From: Sulfolobus sp. E5-1-F | Lineage (GTDB): Archaea > Thermoproteota > Thermoprotei_A > Sulfolobales > Sulfolobaceae | Assembly (NCBI RefSeq): GCF_009601705.1 | Contig: NZ_CP045687.1 | Coordinates: 966,630 to 1,030,629 of the forward strand | Reading direction: 5' to 3' | DNA: 64,000 bases | Notes under the pieces: generated by a model | What the model saw: only the letters and a program-made list of their open reading frames with translations | Databases searched by the model: none | Told to the model about the DNA's origin: nothing | Program-made: the position numbers and the translations under genes | In this document: positions 46,773 to 56,850 of the stretch, in pieces | Layout of the letters: each line of letters starts with the position of its first letter | Position numbering within the stretch: position 1 is the stretch's first letter

Positions 46773-47233
46773 TGGTGTATTTTTATACTTCTATATCGTT
46801 ATCTCTCGTTTCTTGCTTATAAGTTTTTCATTTCTCTCATCTTTCCACCATGCGACCAATTTTAGTTGTAATTAATTTAACAAATTGTGGTCGCAAGGAT
46901 TTTCTGTTTAATTGAAACATGGGTTAACATTTATATACGTTCAATTATTTCATAACGATTCGTTTCGGTCGCATCTAGACTCGAACTATTACACTTTTAA
47001 ACCCCTTAATCAACTCGAACTTTAATAGTTATATTTATTGGAGAGATTCCATCTAAATTCGTTACATATCGAAAATAACTGTTTCATTCTTACCCTATTA
47101 TTTTTGATTGTCTTTCATTTTTACGCACAGTTATCTTTTTAAAAAGACTTATAATCACGTAAATTTCACGTTTAATCCTACGACGTAACACTAAAAATTA
47201 TTTAAAATGATAAAAATACATAATAGTATAGGA
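46773..47233 (-). promoter_or_regulatory. Leader of CRISPR array A5
   Basis: Nearly identical to the A3 leader over its whole length, so one locus probably arose by duplication or exchange with the other. Palindrome arms are TGCGACC (46851-46857) and GGTCGCA (46889-46895). Confidence 0.85.
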
Positions 47234-47239
47234 CGACTG

Positions 47240-47313
47240 GGAGTGTTCTCATGCAGTCATCTTATTCGAGAACTGTTAGTAAAATTATATCAGACTAGAA
47301 ATTTTTATAATTA
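47240..47313 (-). repeat. Solo IS end, inverted copy
   Basis: GAGTGTTCTCATGCAGTCAT followed by the CTTATTCGAGAACT block, inverse of the motif at 59085-59139. It adjoins the far end of the A5 leader. Confidence 0.45.
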
Positions 47314-47398
47314 CTAATCTTAACCTATAGGTTAAGGAATTAGAACACTAAGGAAATAGGTTAAACTCTGACGAAGTATCGAGAGGAACTTTTACGAT

Positions 47399-47578
47399 TA
47401 GTACTTTACGTAAATTTACCTTAAATCACTGAAATCTTAAATATTGACATAGATTCTCCTCAATGAGATTTAAGTAACTATGAATAGTTAAGGCGTACAT
47501 AGTATAAATATACCTTAAATCTTACATAGGAAAGATTAAACATTATACACTCTATACCTAATTTTCGGGGAACTGTTA
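47399..47578 (-). mobile_element. MITE copy 8
   Basis: Well-conserved inverted copy from TAGTACTTTACGTAAATTTA to TTCGGGGAACTGTTA. The flanks TACGAT and TACGCT differ by one base and could be a decayed 6-bp target duplication. Confidence 0.7.
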
Positions 47579-47699
47579 TACGCTGTATTGTTATAACCTC
47601 CATTGGGCCAGCTTAGTGTTAATGGTTTACTCTGAGTGGAATTACTAAAATGATTAGATAGTAACTAGAAACTCAGAAAACTCTCATTGTAACTCTTGT

Positions 47700-48022
47700 T
47701 AATTTACTAAATAGAAAGCATACACCCAATAAGATTTAGGTTTACTGCTGTAACTATTGCTGTCTTGTATTGTGAATGAGACATTTAACACGTTGTATGC
47801 TATTACGGCATAAGCAACAAAACCTTATATGAATACTGCTAATGCTAGTAGCGCTGCAATATGGTTGTCTTCATCAAGTCTATACTTGCTAAAAGTTTTT
47901 AATAAGAGTTTCATAGGTCTTAGAAACGATTTATATAAACTTCTCTCTTGAAACTTGGACTCTTTAAACGCACCTAGAGATGTAGTTTCAAGGGCAAATA
48001 TCATAGAAGCCAGACTCTTCAC
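47700..48022 (-). pseudogene. Possible broken membrane-anchored protein gene
   Basis: From ATG 48022 the frame reads to HIAALLALAVFI-stop at 47825. A +1 shift just after continues a protein-like sequence (GFVAYAVIAYNVLNVSFTIQ...PKSYWVYAFYLVN). A hydrophobic segment followed by a beta-like extracellular part would fit a small anchored surface protein. Only the composition supports it; no family is recognised. Confidence 0.3.
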
Positions 48023-48196
48023 ATTGAGACCTAATATTTTATAATAACTTTTTAATGAAGATCTTTCATGAGAATTCTATTGGACGGAAAAGTTTTGTTA
48101 CCCTTACGATATTAAGAGATCGTAATATACCATAGTAAAACCAGGATAATCTCTCTAGGCTGAAACTAAAGAAATAGTTAAGAACTATTACTTGCG

Positions 48197-48264
48197 AAAA
48201 TTTCTAGTCTGATATGATTATAAGACTAAATATCGAAGAATAAGATGATTGCATGGAACTCCCC
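48197..48264 (+). repeat. Solo IS end
   Basis: Copy of the end motif (AATTTCTAGTCTGATATGAT, then an AATAAGATGATTGCATG block), same family as at 7503, 47240 and 59085. Confidence 0.4.
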
Positions 48265-48296
48265 CTCTCTCTACTGTAAACACTCGACCTTAAAAC

Positions 48297-49409
48297 CTAG
48301 ACAAATCTACTTAATATCCCTATTATAGGGACTATTATTAAGATATATATGACTGTTCCCAATAAAAATCCAAACCTTAATATAGTCAAATAGTATATCA
48401 TAATACCAACCAAATCTAACCACAGACCATCTGCAAGACCTACTCCACCTAGTATACCTTCTACCTCCACCCCAAGGCTTTTATTAATGTTGTTAAGTTG
48501 TCTTCCCTTTAGGTAATCCACTATGATATTATCAGCAACAGCAGGCAGAAAAATAACGGGAAAAGTGTTTAAAGTTAGTGGAGAAAAGTATTCGTTAGCT
48601 AATAATCTCGCAGTATACCATATGACGATAATCAATATTGGGAAAAACAATGATAATCTAATTGGCGATACTACACCTATGGGGGTAACTTTTGCAGTGG
48701 ACTTATCTAAGAGAACCAAAGGCTTCATCGATACCCAAAATATAAGGAAGGAGGAAGCAATTACAAGTAGGAGTGTAAAAGGTGTTACTTGGAAGAATGA
48801 ATTCTCTGAGTATTTTAACGCAATTATAACCATGGGAATTAAGGATAAGTTGAGTTTGTTTCTCTTAGTACCAATTGCTATAAATGAGAGTAACAAACCT
48901 ACAACGGAACCATAGAGAAAGGGAGTTATTGAAATCTTAGTGTAGAATGAGAGAAGAATTAGGACTGAGAACATTACGGACCCAAACCACAACTGTACTG
49001 TGGATAACGAAACTATGTCTGCGTTCCTATTCTTTAACCTAATCAAATACATTACTAGAGTTGGTGGAATTGAGTAAAGCAGAGAGACAATAATCCCAGT
49101 GAATATTCCTAAATTAAAGGGAAAATATAATTCAACGCCAAAGAAGTAGTAGTTAATAAAGATAGACCAGTACCAGATAATGTAATATTTGCCAGGTTCA
49201 TTACCTTTAAAGAGTTTATAGGTCAATAGAGAAACGATAACAGAGTAGAATATCAAATTTACTAGAGTGGTGAGTAATTCGTGGTAGTGAGTTAAACTTT
49301 GAATTTCGGGCAAAGGAAGATAGAACTTTTTTAAATAATGTAAGATTAGAAAGGACAAGATACCGGTCGCAAATAACCTAAATTCATGAGAATAGAACCT
49401 TATAGCCAT
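48297..49409 (-). CDS. Multi-pass membrane protein of unknown function
   Basis: A 370-aa protein with about nine or ten hydrophobic segments spread along its length and no soluble domain. A conserved-looking stretch near the C-terminus, PAVADNIIVDYLKGR, followed by EGILGGVGLADGLWLDLVG, recalls DUF1614-type archaeal membrane proteins; I offer this only as a hint. There is no signal of CRISPR involvement. It stands alone, flanked by IS ends and MITE remnants on both sides, with its ATG at 49409. It could be a permease-like or sensor protein. Confidence 0.65.
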   Translation of the reverse strand: MAIRFYSHEFRLFATGILSFLILHYLKKFYLPLPEIQSLTHYHELLTTLVNLIFYSVIVSLLTYKLFKGNEPGKYYIIWYWSIFINYYFFGVELYFPFNLGIFTGIIVSLLYSIPPTLVMYLIRLKNRNADIVSLSTVQLWFGSVMFSVLILLSFYTKISITPFLYGSVVGLLLSFIAIGTKRNKLNLSLIPMVIIALKYSENSFFQVTPFTLLLVIASSFLIFWVSMKPLVLLDKSTAKVTPIGVVSPIRLSLFFPILIIVIWYTARLLANEYFSPLTLNTFPVIFLPAVADNIIVDYLKGRQLNNINKSLGVEVEGILGGVGLADGLWLDLVGIMIYYLTILRFGFLLGTVIYILIIVPIIGILSRFV

Positions 49410-49569
49410 CGCATGATTCTTTACCCCTCAATTATAAACTTTTTGCTCGTTAAATTTTCATAAAGAGTTAAGAGACACTACTAGGGTAAACTATACTGAT
49501 CATTACTGTGTTTATCAAGTCCTTGATAAAAGGGTAGTAAGAGGTACACTGTGGAGAGTCATAATTCTT

Positions 49570-49742
49570 GGTGTAGATCTTGCTAGGTTAGGTAGGGATA
49601 CTAAGGTTAATAGGAGTGGGAGGATGGTAGATTACGGCTTGGCCTTATTGAGCATTATGTATCCTCACATGTTCTCAAGAGGGATAAGTTGAACGAAACC
49701 TACTTGAAGGCAGTACAGTATATTAGAGATAATCTGATATAA
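49570..49742 (+). pseudogene. Transposase C-terminal remnant
   Basis: Reads VDLARLGRDTKVNRSGRMVD, then YGLALLSIMYPHMF, a frameshift, then RDKLNETYLKAVQYIRDNLI-stop. The related fragment at 59021 ends RQDLLEWNTVYFRDSLI-stop. The same end motif (see 7503) follows both stops. It is the C-terminus of an IS transposase whose family I cannot name. Confidence 0.5.
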
Positions 49743-49824
49743 TTTTACAGCTAAATATCGAATAAGATGATCATATGAGAACACTCCAGTAAAAATTATA
49801 TTCATAAAAAACATTTTTTATTAC

Positions 49825-49850
49825 TCTTCTTTTTTTAAAAAAAGGGAAGA
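49825..49850 (-). terminator. T7A7 hairpin after the 1075-aa gene
   Basis: TCTTC, seven T, seven A and GGGAAGA form a hairpin starting 2 bases beyond the stop codon of the minus-strand gene. Probable transcription end. Confidence 0.5.
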
Positions 49851-49851
49851 C

Positions 49852-52800
49852 TTACTTCCTTCTTCCCATGAACATAGCTACAATAATAACAGCTATAACT
49901 ACTATTACTATGATAACGCCTATCATAAGCTCCACATTACTAGATGAAGCAATTGAATTTGAATTCGTAACCTGAGTTGTTATATTAGACGTAGTGCTAA
50001 CTACCGGTTTGAACTCTAGTGAAATTATCTCAGCTTTATTTAACGTCAACTTTCCCTCTGTAACGTTGGGGACATAGTTATTATTAATGAAGAATATTCT
50101 ATACTCGTATGTACCATAAGGTAAAGTTATATTTAACAATGACGACGCAGTAGTGTAGTTCTTACCATCTATGCATATTGACCATTTAGTTCCGTTAGGT
50201 AAACCACTTTCCTCAAAAGTCAAAGTAAAGTTTTCTGGAAAGAATGTGAGCTTCAACTCAGTATTTTCACTTAGGTTCACGATGTTCACTTCAGAATTTG
50301 CTACATAATACTGAGAATATGCTCTAACTTCGTACTCTCCATAGGGCAACGTTATATTTATCTCACTAGCTGTGGTAGTATAATTGCTACCATTAATATC
50401 TACTATCCACTCATAACCAATAGGTAAGCCACTTTCAACCACTATCAAGGTGTAGTTGATGGGACTAAATTTGACGTAAATTATTTCGTTAGATGTTAAG
50501 TTTACAAGGCCTTGGCTAACGTTATTTAAGTAGTGAGCTGAGAATATCTTATAATCGTAAACTCCCTCTTGCAACGTTATTGTAATGGAATCTGACGTAG
50601 TAGTGTAGTTCTCATTATTAATGTAGACTGTCCAGGCTTCACCATGGGGTAGCCCTTCCTCTTTAAACGTAATTTCATAGAATATGGCATAGAAGCTAAC
50701 TTTTATGGTTATATTATGAGTTAAATTAACGTAGCCCGAAGATAATGTCTTATAGCCACTCACATTAAGTACTTTATACTCGTAATAACCATGGGGCAAT
50801 AGGATAGAGATACTGCTTGTAGTTGAAGTATGTACAGTTCCATTAATCCATACTGACCATTTAGTTCCATTAGGTAAACCGGACTCAATGAAGGTGATAT
50901 TATATAGCGTTGGAACTGGAGTGAAAATAACACTTATTTGAACGTTGGAATCGGTTACGGTAACTTCCCCAGCGGAGTGTGAGACAGTATATCCTGGGAC
51001 GCTACTTATGCTATATGAATACGTCCCTGGAGTAATACTGAACGTTATAGTGTTAGATGTTGACGATTTTGTAATGCCATTGAGTGTGACTGACCATTTT
51101 GTTCCGTTAGGTAAACCAGACTCAACAAAGATAACTTGATGCGGTAGTACGTTATCAAGTGATATTTCCTCCACATAATTTCCAAAATTTCCGGTTAAAT
51201 TAAAATTATATATCCCTTGTTTGCTTGAGGCAGATATCGCTAGCCTACTGGCATTTTGTGGTAAAGGCAAATAATAAACTCCTTGATTAAATAGATAGCT
51301 CTTAAATGAGGTTAACGTTCCTAGGGAGTTCAATGAGAAGAGAGATACTATTGTCTGATTCTGATTTACAGTAATTTTTAGCTCTCCTTGTGAAACTGTG
51401 GCGTTAAAGTAATCAAGCCCCGTATTAAATGTGGCGTCTGGATAGCTGAAAGTACCATATACTGGATAGATAGTATAACCGTTCATAGAAGTAGGAATGT
51501 CAAGGATTGAGCTATTATAATTGCCAAATATTAGTTCCCCTGGTGGTATACTATTGTTTTGAATATTACCTTGAACACTGAATAAGGTAGTCCCGGGAGA
51601 ATTAGAAGTTCCTATAGAAAACCAATTCTCTCCTACAACACCTAATCCTAGATTTGGAACTTTCACCCACTGATTTCCTATTTTCATCTCCATTCCTTGA
51701 ATTACTGTAACAGGATTTGGAATAAAGGAAGTTGCGTTCTCAGACCATATCCTCGCCTCTGTTAAAACCTCAAATCCCAAGGTGAATCCTCCGTTAGAGT
51801 AAGTAGTTTTAGTGTTTATGTAACCGTTTAATCCGGGTTCTACAATGGGAGTACCATTTACAAAAAATCCCCATGTGGTATTGGAAATAAGTGCCATGGT
51901 AAAATTATAAATATCTCCAGGTATGAGAGGGTAGTTGGAATCTGTTCCCCCTACAGTTTGAAACATATTTGAAAATATTCCCCATCCTGCATATGATGTG
52001 TAGAAAGAACCTTGAGAGCCATTAACCCAGTTGTTGAATCCCACTTGGGCCCACCAGAAACTGCCATTGGGTGCATAGTAGCCCTCCCCTATCCAAATCG
52101 CTAGAGGATAGGCAGAAGTGTAATTTGGAGCTTTCAATAAGAATGATAATCCTGTATTATTTTCATAGAAGTTAACTGGTACGAAGTTTAGTGCGAATTG
52201 TGGAGGTATAGTTATAAGGGAGGCTATGTAATTATCGATGTAATAGTCCCAAAGGCTATAAGCATAATATCCCGTTGAAGGACCTAAATTTTTAACAACT
52301 AGCGTTAGTCCTTGTCCAGAGTAATTGAAATTCACATATCCATAAGCGTTATTGGGTTCTATCGATATGAGGGAGAACGGATTACCCACTATCACTTTTG
52401 AGTAGATTTTGGTTGAGCCTAAGTATACGCAGAACTCTATGGTTGAATTCATGGCACCGAAGCTTAGGCCTTCTGGTCCTTCAGTTGGATATAGGCTTAG
52501 CGTAATAGTTTGATATCCATTTATTGGCTTATATGGATGGTATCCGTTGGGCCCTCCAGCCCACGGTGCAGGAACAAAATGGATTGACACATTTGCACTT
52601 CCCTGCACATTTAAAACGTTAACAGAGTTGCTAGTAACATACAAAGGATCACATGAGCTCACTACGTAAATGTATTTACCATTGGGAAGGTTAAATGAAA
52701 GTTGATTAGAGTAACTGGAATATCTAGCTATACAATCATTTCCTTGGGAGAATATTCTAACTACCCACTCATTCCCGCTTGGTATTCCAGTTTGAGTAAA

Positions 52801-53079
52801 AACTACGTTCCCTGAAGAAGAATAAGCGCTTTGTTCAGTGACTTGGGGTGTATAACTAGTGTGTGATGACCAATATTGAAGATCGAGTTGCATGTATTTC
52901 AGAAGCTGTTGATTAAACTGAGTCAGGTTACCTTGGGGGGAAGTGAATGTAGAATTACTGTAAAAGTAAGAAAAACTTAACGAAGATTGAGGCAATACCA
53001 GAAACGTTAACAGTAGAGAAACTATTAATCTTATCTTTTTGTGCTCAAACTTCGTTTTTATTACCTCTTTGATATACAA
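49852..53079 (-). CDS. Large secreted, membrane-anchored surface protein with thermopsin-type repeats
   Basis: 1075 aa. A signal segment (KKIRLIVSLLLTFLVLPQSS, near residues 14-33) and a C-terminal anchor (LMIGVIIVIVVIAVIIVAMF) followed by GRRK place it outside the cell. After one N-terminal repeat-like unit (GIPSGNEWVVRIF) comes a large beta-rich domain (about residues 150-640) with many N-glycosylation sequons. Five tandem units of about 75-80 aa follow (ESGLPNGTKWSVTLNG ... PHGYYEYKV), the type found in thermopsin-family proteins of Sulfolobales. A Ser/Thr/Asn-rich stalk precedes the anchor. I see no convincing protease motif. It could be an adhesin, binding protein or S-layer-associated enzyme. 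Confidence 0.8.
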   Translation of the reverse strand: MYIKEVIKTKFEHKKIRLIVSLLLTFLVLPQSSLSFSYFYSNSTFTSPQGNLTQFNQQLLKYMQLDLQYWSSHTSYTPQVTEQSAYSSSGNVVFTQTGIPSGNEWVVRIFSQGNDCIARYSSYSNQLSFNLPNGKYIYVVSSCDPLYVTSNSVNVLNVQGSANVSIHFVPAPWAGGPNGYHPYKPINGYQTITLSLYPTEGPEGLSFGAMNSTIEFCVYLGSTKIYSKVIVGNPFSLISIEPNNAYGYVNFNYSGQGLTLVVKNLGPSTGYYAYSLWDYYIDNYIASLITIPPQFALNFVPVNFYENNTGLSFLLKAPNYTSAYPLAIWIGEGYYAPNGSFWWAQVGFNNWVNGSQGSFYTSYAGWGIFSNMFQTVGGTDSNYPLIPGDIYNFTMALISNTTWGFFVNGTPIVEPGLNGYINTKTTYSNGGFTLGFEVLTEARIWSENATSFIPNPVTVIQGMEMKIGNQWVKVPNLGLGVVGENWFSIGTSNSPGTTLFSVQGNIQNNSIPPGELIFGNYNSSILDIPTSMNGYTIYPVYGTFSYPDATFNTGLDYFNATVSQGELKITVNQNQTIVSLFSLNSLGTLTSFKSYLFNQGVYYLPLPQNASRLAISASSKQGIYNFNLTGNFGNYVEEISLDNVLPHQVIFVESGLPNGTKWSVTLNGITKSSTSNTITFSITPGTYSYSISSVPGYTVSHSAGEVTVTDSNVQISVIFTPVPTLYNITFIESGLPNGTKWSVWINGTVHTSTTSSISILLPHGYYEYKVLNVSGYKTLSSGYVNLTHNITIKVSFYAIFYEITFKEEGLPHGEAWTVYINNENYTTTSDSITITLQEGVYDYKIFSAHYLNNVSQGLVNLTSNEIIYVKFSPINYTLIVVESGLPIGYEWIVDINGSNYTTTASEINITLPYGEYEVRAYSQYYVANSEVNIVNLSENTELKLTFFPENFTLTFEESGLPNGTKWSICIDGKNYTTASSLLNITLPYGTYEYRIFFINNNYVPNVTEGKLTLNKAEIISLEFKPVVSTTSNITTQVTNSNSIASSSNVELMIGVIIVIVVIAVIIVAMFMGRRK

Positions 53080-53246
53080 TTAAATAATACTAATATAAAA
53101 GGATTATCTTCTATTAGGGGGCATATACGACAAATGTGGGTACAAAGCTTCACTATTTAGAAGGAGATGAATTCACTGCTTGGTTGAACTCTTGAATATT
53201 TCTCAATAATCATTATTACCTTTATTTCAATAAATCCTAATATATG

Positions 53247-53417
53247 TAGGAGTCTTCAGAAAATGACGTACAGTATATAACATTTAATTTTTTCCGATGT
53301 AAGATTTAAGGAGTATTTATACTATACGCGCTTAAACTATTTTATAATTATTGAAATCTCCATGAAGAGAATTTACGTTAGTGTTTAAGGTTCAAGGTAA
53401 ATTTACGTAAAGCTCTA
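53247..53417 (+). mobile_element. MITE copy 9
   Basis: TAGGAGTCTTCAGAAAATGA to AATTTACGTAAAGCTCTA, interior well conserved. No target duplication. It lies between the divergent surface-protein and cyclase genes. Confidence 0.7.
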
Positions 53418-53577
53418 ATTAAGGTATCTTGAGTCACCCTTATATGTATTTAAGTGCCCTTTCAACATAAATTCAAATTTGTTAAAGTAGATTTTAAGTT
53501 TATAATTAAAATCGTTTATTTCTATAAAAAGGGAATGTTAATTAAAAGTTAAATATAAGATATTAATAATTATAAAC

Positions 53578-54519
53578 ATGGAAGAAAAAGTAACTACTTT
53601 AGAAGAATTACTTAAGGACTCTCCGACTAACTGGAGAAGATGGGGTAATGATGATGAAGTAGGTGCACTAAACTTTAATGAAGTATTAAGAGGTATTAAG
53701 GCTGTAAGGCAAGGTAAGGTCTTTACACTTCAGGTGATTGTGGGTTCACCTAAAGGTGATCCAGTATGGCCCGGTAGAACATCTGCTATTAGAATTAACG
53801 TTAACGATAAAGGGTATTACATGTCGGGTAAAAATAAGCTACTTTATGGCGGGTTAGAATACGCTGATGATATTATAATAATGTTCTTACAAGGAACTAC
53901 TCAGATAGATGCGCTAGGACATACTTGGTATGGTGATAAAATATGGAACGGTTATAGTGCAATGGAGACGATAGGAGGTCTTAGTAAAGCTAGTGTTCTT
54001 CCTATAGCTCAAAGAGGTATTGTAGGACACGGAGTGCTAATAGATGTGGCTCGATGTAAAGGTGTAGAATCGTTATCTCCCGGGGAAGAAATAACTTTAA
54101 ATGATCTGCTTTCTTGTGCAAAGAAAGAAGGCATTGAGATACAAAAGCATGATATACTCTTAATTAGAACAGGCTGGATAGCACAGTATTTCAAAAAAGA
54201 TCCTGCAGAATTTTATAAAAACTTTGTAGAGCCTGGATTAACTTATAGAAAAGAATTGATAGAATGGTTCCACAATATGGAAATTCCTGTCCTTGGAACG
54301 GATACTATAGGAAATGAAAGAACAACTCATCCAGATACGGGAATAGTATTGCCACTTCACGCTGCACTTATGAGAAATTTAGGAGTAGTATTCAATGAGA
54401 TCTTATGGCTAGAGGATCTAGCAGAGGATTGTAGTAAGGATGGACAATGGGATTTCTTATATGTTGGTGCACCGCTTAAGGCTACTGGTGCTCCAATAAA
54501 CCCAGTAGTAATAAAATGA
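53578..54519 (+). CDS. Cyclase-family (kynurenine formamidase-like) hydrolase
   Basis: A 313-aa member of the 'cyclase' superfamily (PF04199), metal-dependent hydrolases acting on amides, lactones or formyl groups. The metal motif appears as FLQGTTQIDALGH, a variant of H-x-G-T-H-x-D-x4-H seen in larger family members. GHGVLIDVARCKGVE and HDILLIRTGW are also typical, and GTDTIGNERTTHPDTG supplies the distal active-site loop. It is followed by an acyl-CoA synthetase gene after a 15-bp gap with a strong AGGAGGTGA site, so the two form an operon, possibly for degrading an aromatic or cyclic acid. The substrate is not deducible. Confidence 0.85.
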   Translation: MEEKVTTLEELLKDSPTNWRRWGNDDEVGALNFNEVLRGIKAVRQGKVFTLQVIVGSPKGDPVWPGRTSAIRINVNDKGYYMSGKNKLLYGGLEYADDIIIMFLQGTTQIDALGHTWYGDKIWNGYSAMETIGGLSKASVLPIAQRGIVGHGVLIDVARCKGVESLSPGEEITLNDLLSCAKKEGIEIQKHDILLIRTGWIAQYFKKDPAEFYKNFVEPGLTYRKELIEWFHNMEIPVLGTDTIGNERTTHPDTGIVLPLHAALMRNLGVVFNEILWLEDLAEDCSKDGQWDFLYVGAPLKATGAPINPVVIK

Positions 54520-54534
54520 GGAGGTGACTTAGGT

Positions 54535-56151
54535 TTGAATTCGAGTTATGAAATAGATCTAAGAACGTTTAGAACTGACGACTATGATGTACTATATAGG
54601 GAATTCAAATGGACTATTCCAGAGTATTTCAATATGGGTGAAGCTATTTCTAGAAATAAAGATGGTATTGCAATAATTTATAGAGATGATGAAGGAAATA
54701 AATCAGAAACTACTTACAGTGAGTTGAATTCGTTCTCAAATCAGGTTGCTAATTTCTTATCAGAATTAGGTGTGAAAAGAGGTGAGCCAGTAGGAGTTAT
54801 GATAGGACCTAGGCCAGAGACCGCAGCCGTAATAGTTGGTATATATAAAATGGGAGCAATCGCACTATCGATGACTCCACTATTCGGAATCGATGCTGCA
54901 AATTATAGAATTCAGCATAGTGGGGCTAAAGTGTTATTTACAGATAGGGAGGATATAATTAAGGAACTGAAAGCTCAGACAGTAGTTAGTTTTAGTAAAG
55001 GTAATTATACTTTTAGCGATATAAAGAAGAGTTCTTCATCTTTCACTCCAGTAAAGACTAAGTCATCAGAACCCGCTCACATGTTATATACTTCTGGAAC
55101 TACGGGATTACCTAAAGGGGTTTTATTATCTCACGCAGCAGTTCTAGCCCATGTACCTTGGTATCAGTTCGTATTCGAAATGGCTCCGAGAGAAGATGAT
55201 ATATTCTCTCAGTTAGCGGATTGGGGTTGGATAGCTGGAATATTAGATGTGGTAGTTCCAAGCCTTTATTTCGGGAAACCAATGGTTGCATATAATAGAG
55301 GTGGAAGATTAGATCCTAGAAGGGTTATGGAAGTTCTAGAGGAAACTAAGGCTACATGCTTCTTTGCACCACCTACTGCGTTAAATATTATAATGAAATC
55401 TGTAAATCCTAAAGATTATGATCTAAAATTAAGGTCATTGGTAAGTGGTGGTAGTGTTGTTACTTTTGACTTGATAAAATGGAGCAGGGAGAAGTTAGGT
55501 GCTCCTTTAAATGTAGGGTATGGTCAGACTGAGGCTAATGTATTAACTGGAACTAATAGTAAGATAATGCCTATGAAGATATTGGAGGAGAAGGGAGGAG
55601 GCAACTTATTAGGTAAACCGATACCTGGACATGTTATTGAAATAGTTGATGAGAACCTAAATGTTTTACCTTATAATCAAGTAGGAGAAATTGCTGTAAA
55701 GTTACCAGATCCTATAGTTATGTTAGAATACTATAAGAACCCAGAAGCTACGGCTAAGAAGATAAGGGGTGGTTTCCTACTGACGGGAGACCTAGGATGG
55801 AAGGATGAGTACGGTTATATATGGTTTAAGAGTAGAAGTGATTTCTTAATAAAGAGTAGTGGATATAGGATAGGTCCAGAGGAAGTTGAATTCGTAATTA
55901 ATCAGCACCCTGCCGTCTTAGAATCTGCTGTAATAAGTAAGGAGGATCCAATTAGGGGTGAGATAATTAAGGCGTTTATAGTGTTAAAGCAAGGTTATGA
56001 GCCTAGTGAGAAATTAAAGGAGGAGATAGTGAGTTTGGTTAAGAACAGGTTAGCAGCTTATGCTTATCCTAGAGAGATCGAATTTGTTAATGAAATACCT
56101 AAAACTGAGTCAGGTAAGATCAAGAGAGCTGAATTAAAGAAGAGAGTGTAA
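54535..56151 (+). CDS. AMP-forming acyl-CoA synthetase
   Basis: Activates a carboxylic acid to its CoA thioester through an acyl-adenylate. 538 aa, starting at the TTG at 54535, placed by the AGGAGGTGA ribosome site 8 bases upstream. Motifs: YTSGTTGLPKGVLLSH (A3, P-loop), VGYGQTEAN (A5), LTGDLGWKDEYGYIWFKSRS (A7/A8 with the ribose-binding Asp) and PKTESGKIKR (A10, catalytic Lys). Length and motif spacing match acetyl/medium-chain acyl-CoA synthetases. Second gene of the cyclase operon; the likely substrate is the acid released by the cyclase-family hydrolase. Confidence 0.92.
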   Translation: MNSSYEIDLRTFRTDDYDVLYREFKWTIPEYFNMGEAISRNKDGIAIIYRDDEGNKSETTYSELNSFSNQVANFLSELGVKRGEPVGVMIGPRPETAAVIVGIYKMGAIALSMTPLFGIDAANYRIQHSGAKVLFTDREDIIKELKAQTVVSFSKGNYTFSDIKKSSSSFTPVKTKSSEPAHMLYTSGTTGLPKGVLLSHAAVLAHVPWYQFVFEMAPREDDIFSQLADWGWIAGILDVVVPSLYFGKPMVAYNRGGRLDPRRVMEVLEETKATCFFAPPTALNIIMKSVNPKDYDLKLRSLVSGGSVVTFDLIKWSREKLGAPLNVGYGQTEANVLTGTNSKIMPMKILEEKGGGNLLGKPIPGHVIEIVDENLNVLPYNQVGEIAVKLPDPIVMLEYYKNPEATAKKIRGGFLLTGDLGWKDEYGYIWFKSRSDFLIKSSGYRIGPEEVEFVINQHPAVLESAVISKEDPIRGEIIKAFIVLKQGYEPSEKLKEEIVSLVKNRLAAYAYPREIEFVNEIPKTESGKIKRAELKKRV

Positions 56152-56344
56152 CAGAAATTGATGAATCATATTTTTTAACCCTTTTCCAATTTTCTCTTGC
56201 TTTTCTTTTTTTTTTAATCCTAAAATAAGGGAAGTAATTATACTAAAAATATAGTGTGTGTCTTAACATACCCATGAAGAAGAAATGGAGATAGAAGGAT
56301 CTAAAAGAGTATAAAGTCTTACTACAAAAATCACAAGTATGGAA

Positions 56345-56516
56345 AGCAATTTACTTAATTTGAAATGAATCGTGTAGATTGTTTTTGAGCATGAAATAAA
56401 TACTTTTGTTTGGCGTGATACCTTTTTGGGTGAGCATGAGATTTTTGTTGGTATGCACATGTCTAATAGATAGAATATCCCAGTGCTCACCCAGGTTATA
56501 ATTATTGACCACACTC
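56345..56516 (-). mobile_element. Internally deleted IS derivative
   Basis: Contains the left part of the IS found at 6415 and 58309, including perfect 10-bp inverted repeats TGGGTGAGCA (56427-56436) and TGCTCACCCA (56484-56493), joined directly to the right end TTGACCACACTC. The whole transposase region is missing, so it is a short non-autonomous derivative. A similar hairpin block is at 58850-58945 in remnant 3. Confidence 0.6.
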
Positions 56517-56589
56517 AAAAGCGTTATAGAATAAATAGAAAATATACTACGATATGATACGAGTTTAGTTATACTTATTACCGATGAAT

Positions 56590-56850
56590 TCGATAAGTAA
56601 AGTTCGAGTTGATTAAGGAGTTTAAAAGTGTAATAGTTCGAGTCTAGATGCGACTAAAACGAATCGTTATGAAATAATTGAACGTATATAAATGATAACC
56701 CATGTTTCAATTAAACAGAAAAATCCTTGCTACCACAATTTGTTAAATTAATTACAACTAAAATTGGTCGCATGGTGGAAAGACGAGAGAAATGAAAAAC
56801 TTATAAGCAAGAAACGAGAGATAACGATATAGAAGTATAAAAATACACCA
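56590..56850 (+). promoter_or_regulatory. Shortened leader of array A6 with a broken palindrome
   Basis: The proximal 260 bp match the other leaders; the distal 170 bp are absent or strongly diverged. The left palindrome arm reads TGCTACC (56728-56734) instead of TGCGACC, while the right arm GGTCGCA (56766-56772) is intact. The 45 bp next to the first repeat are fully conserved. Confidence 0.8.

Noticed and set aside
48523-48915. A 130-aa plus-strand frame inside the membrane-protein gene
   Set aside because: It is antisense to a 370-aa protein with clear transmembrane pattern; composition favours the minus strand.
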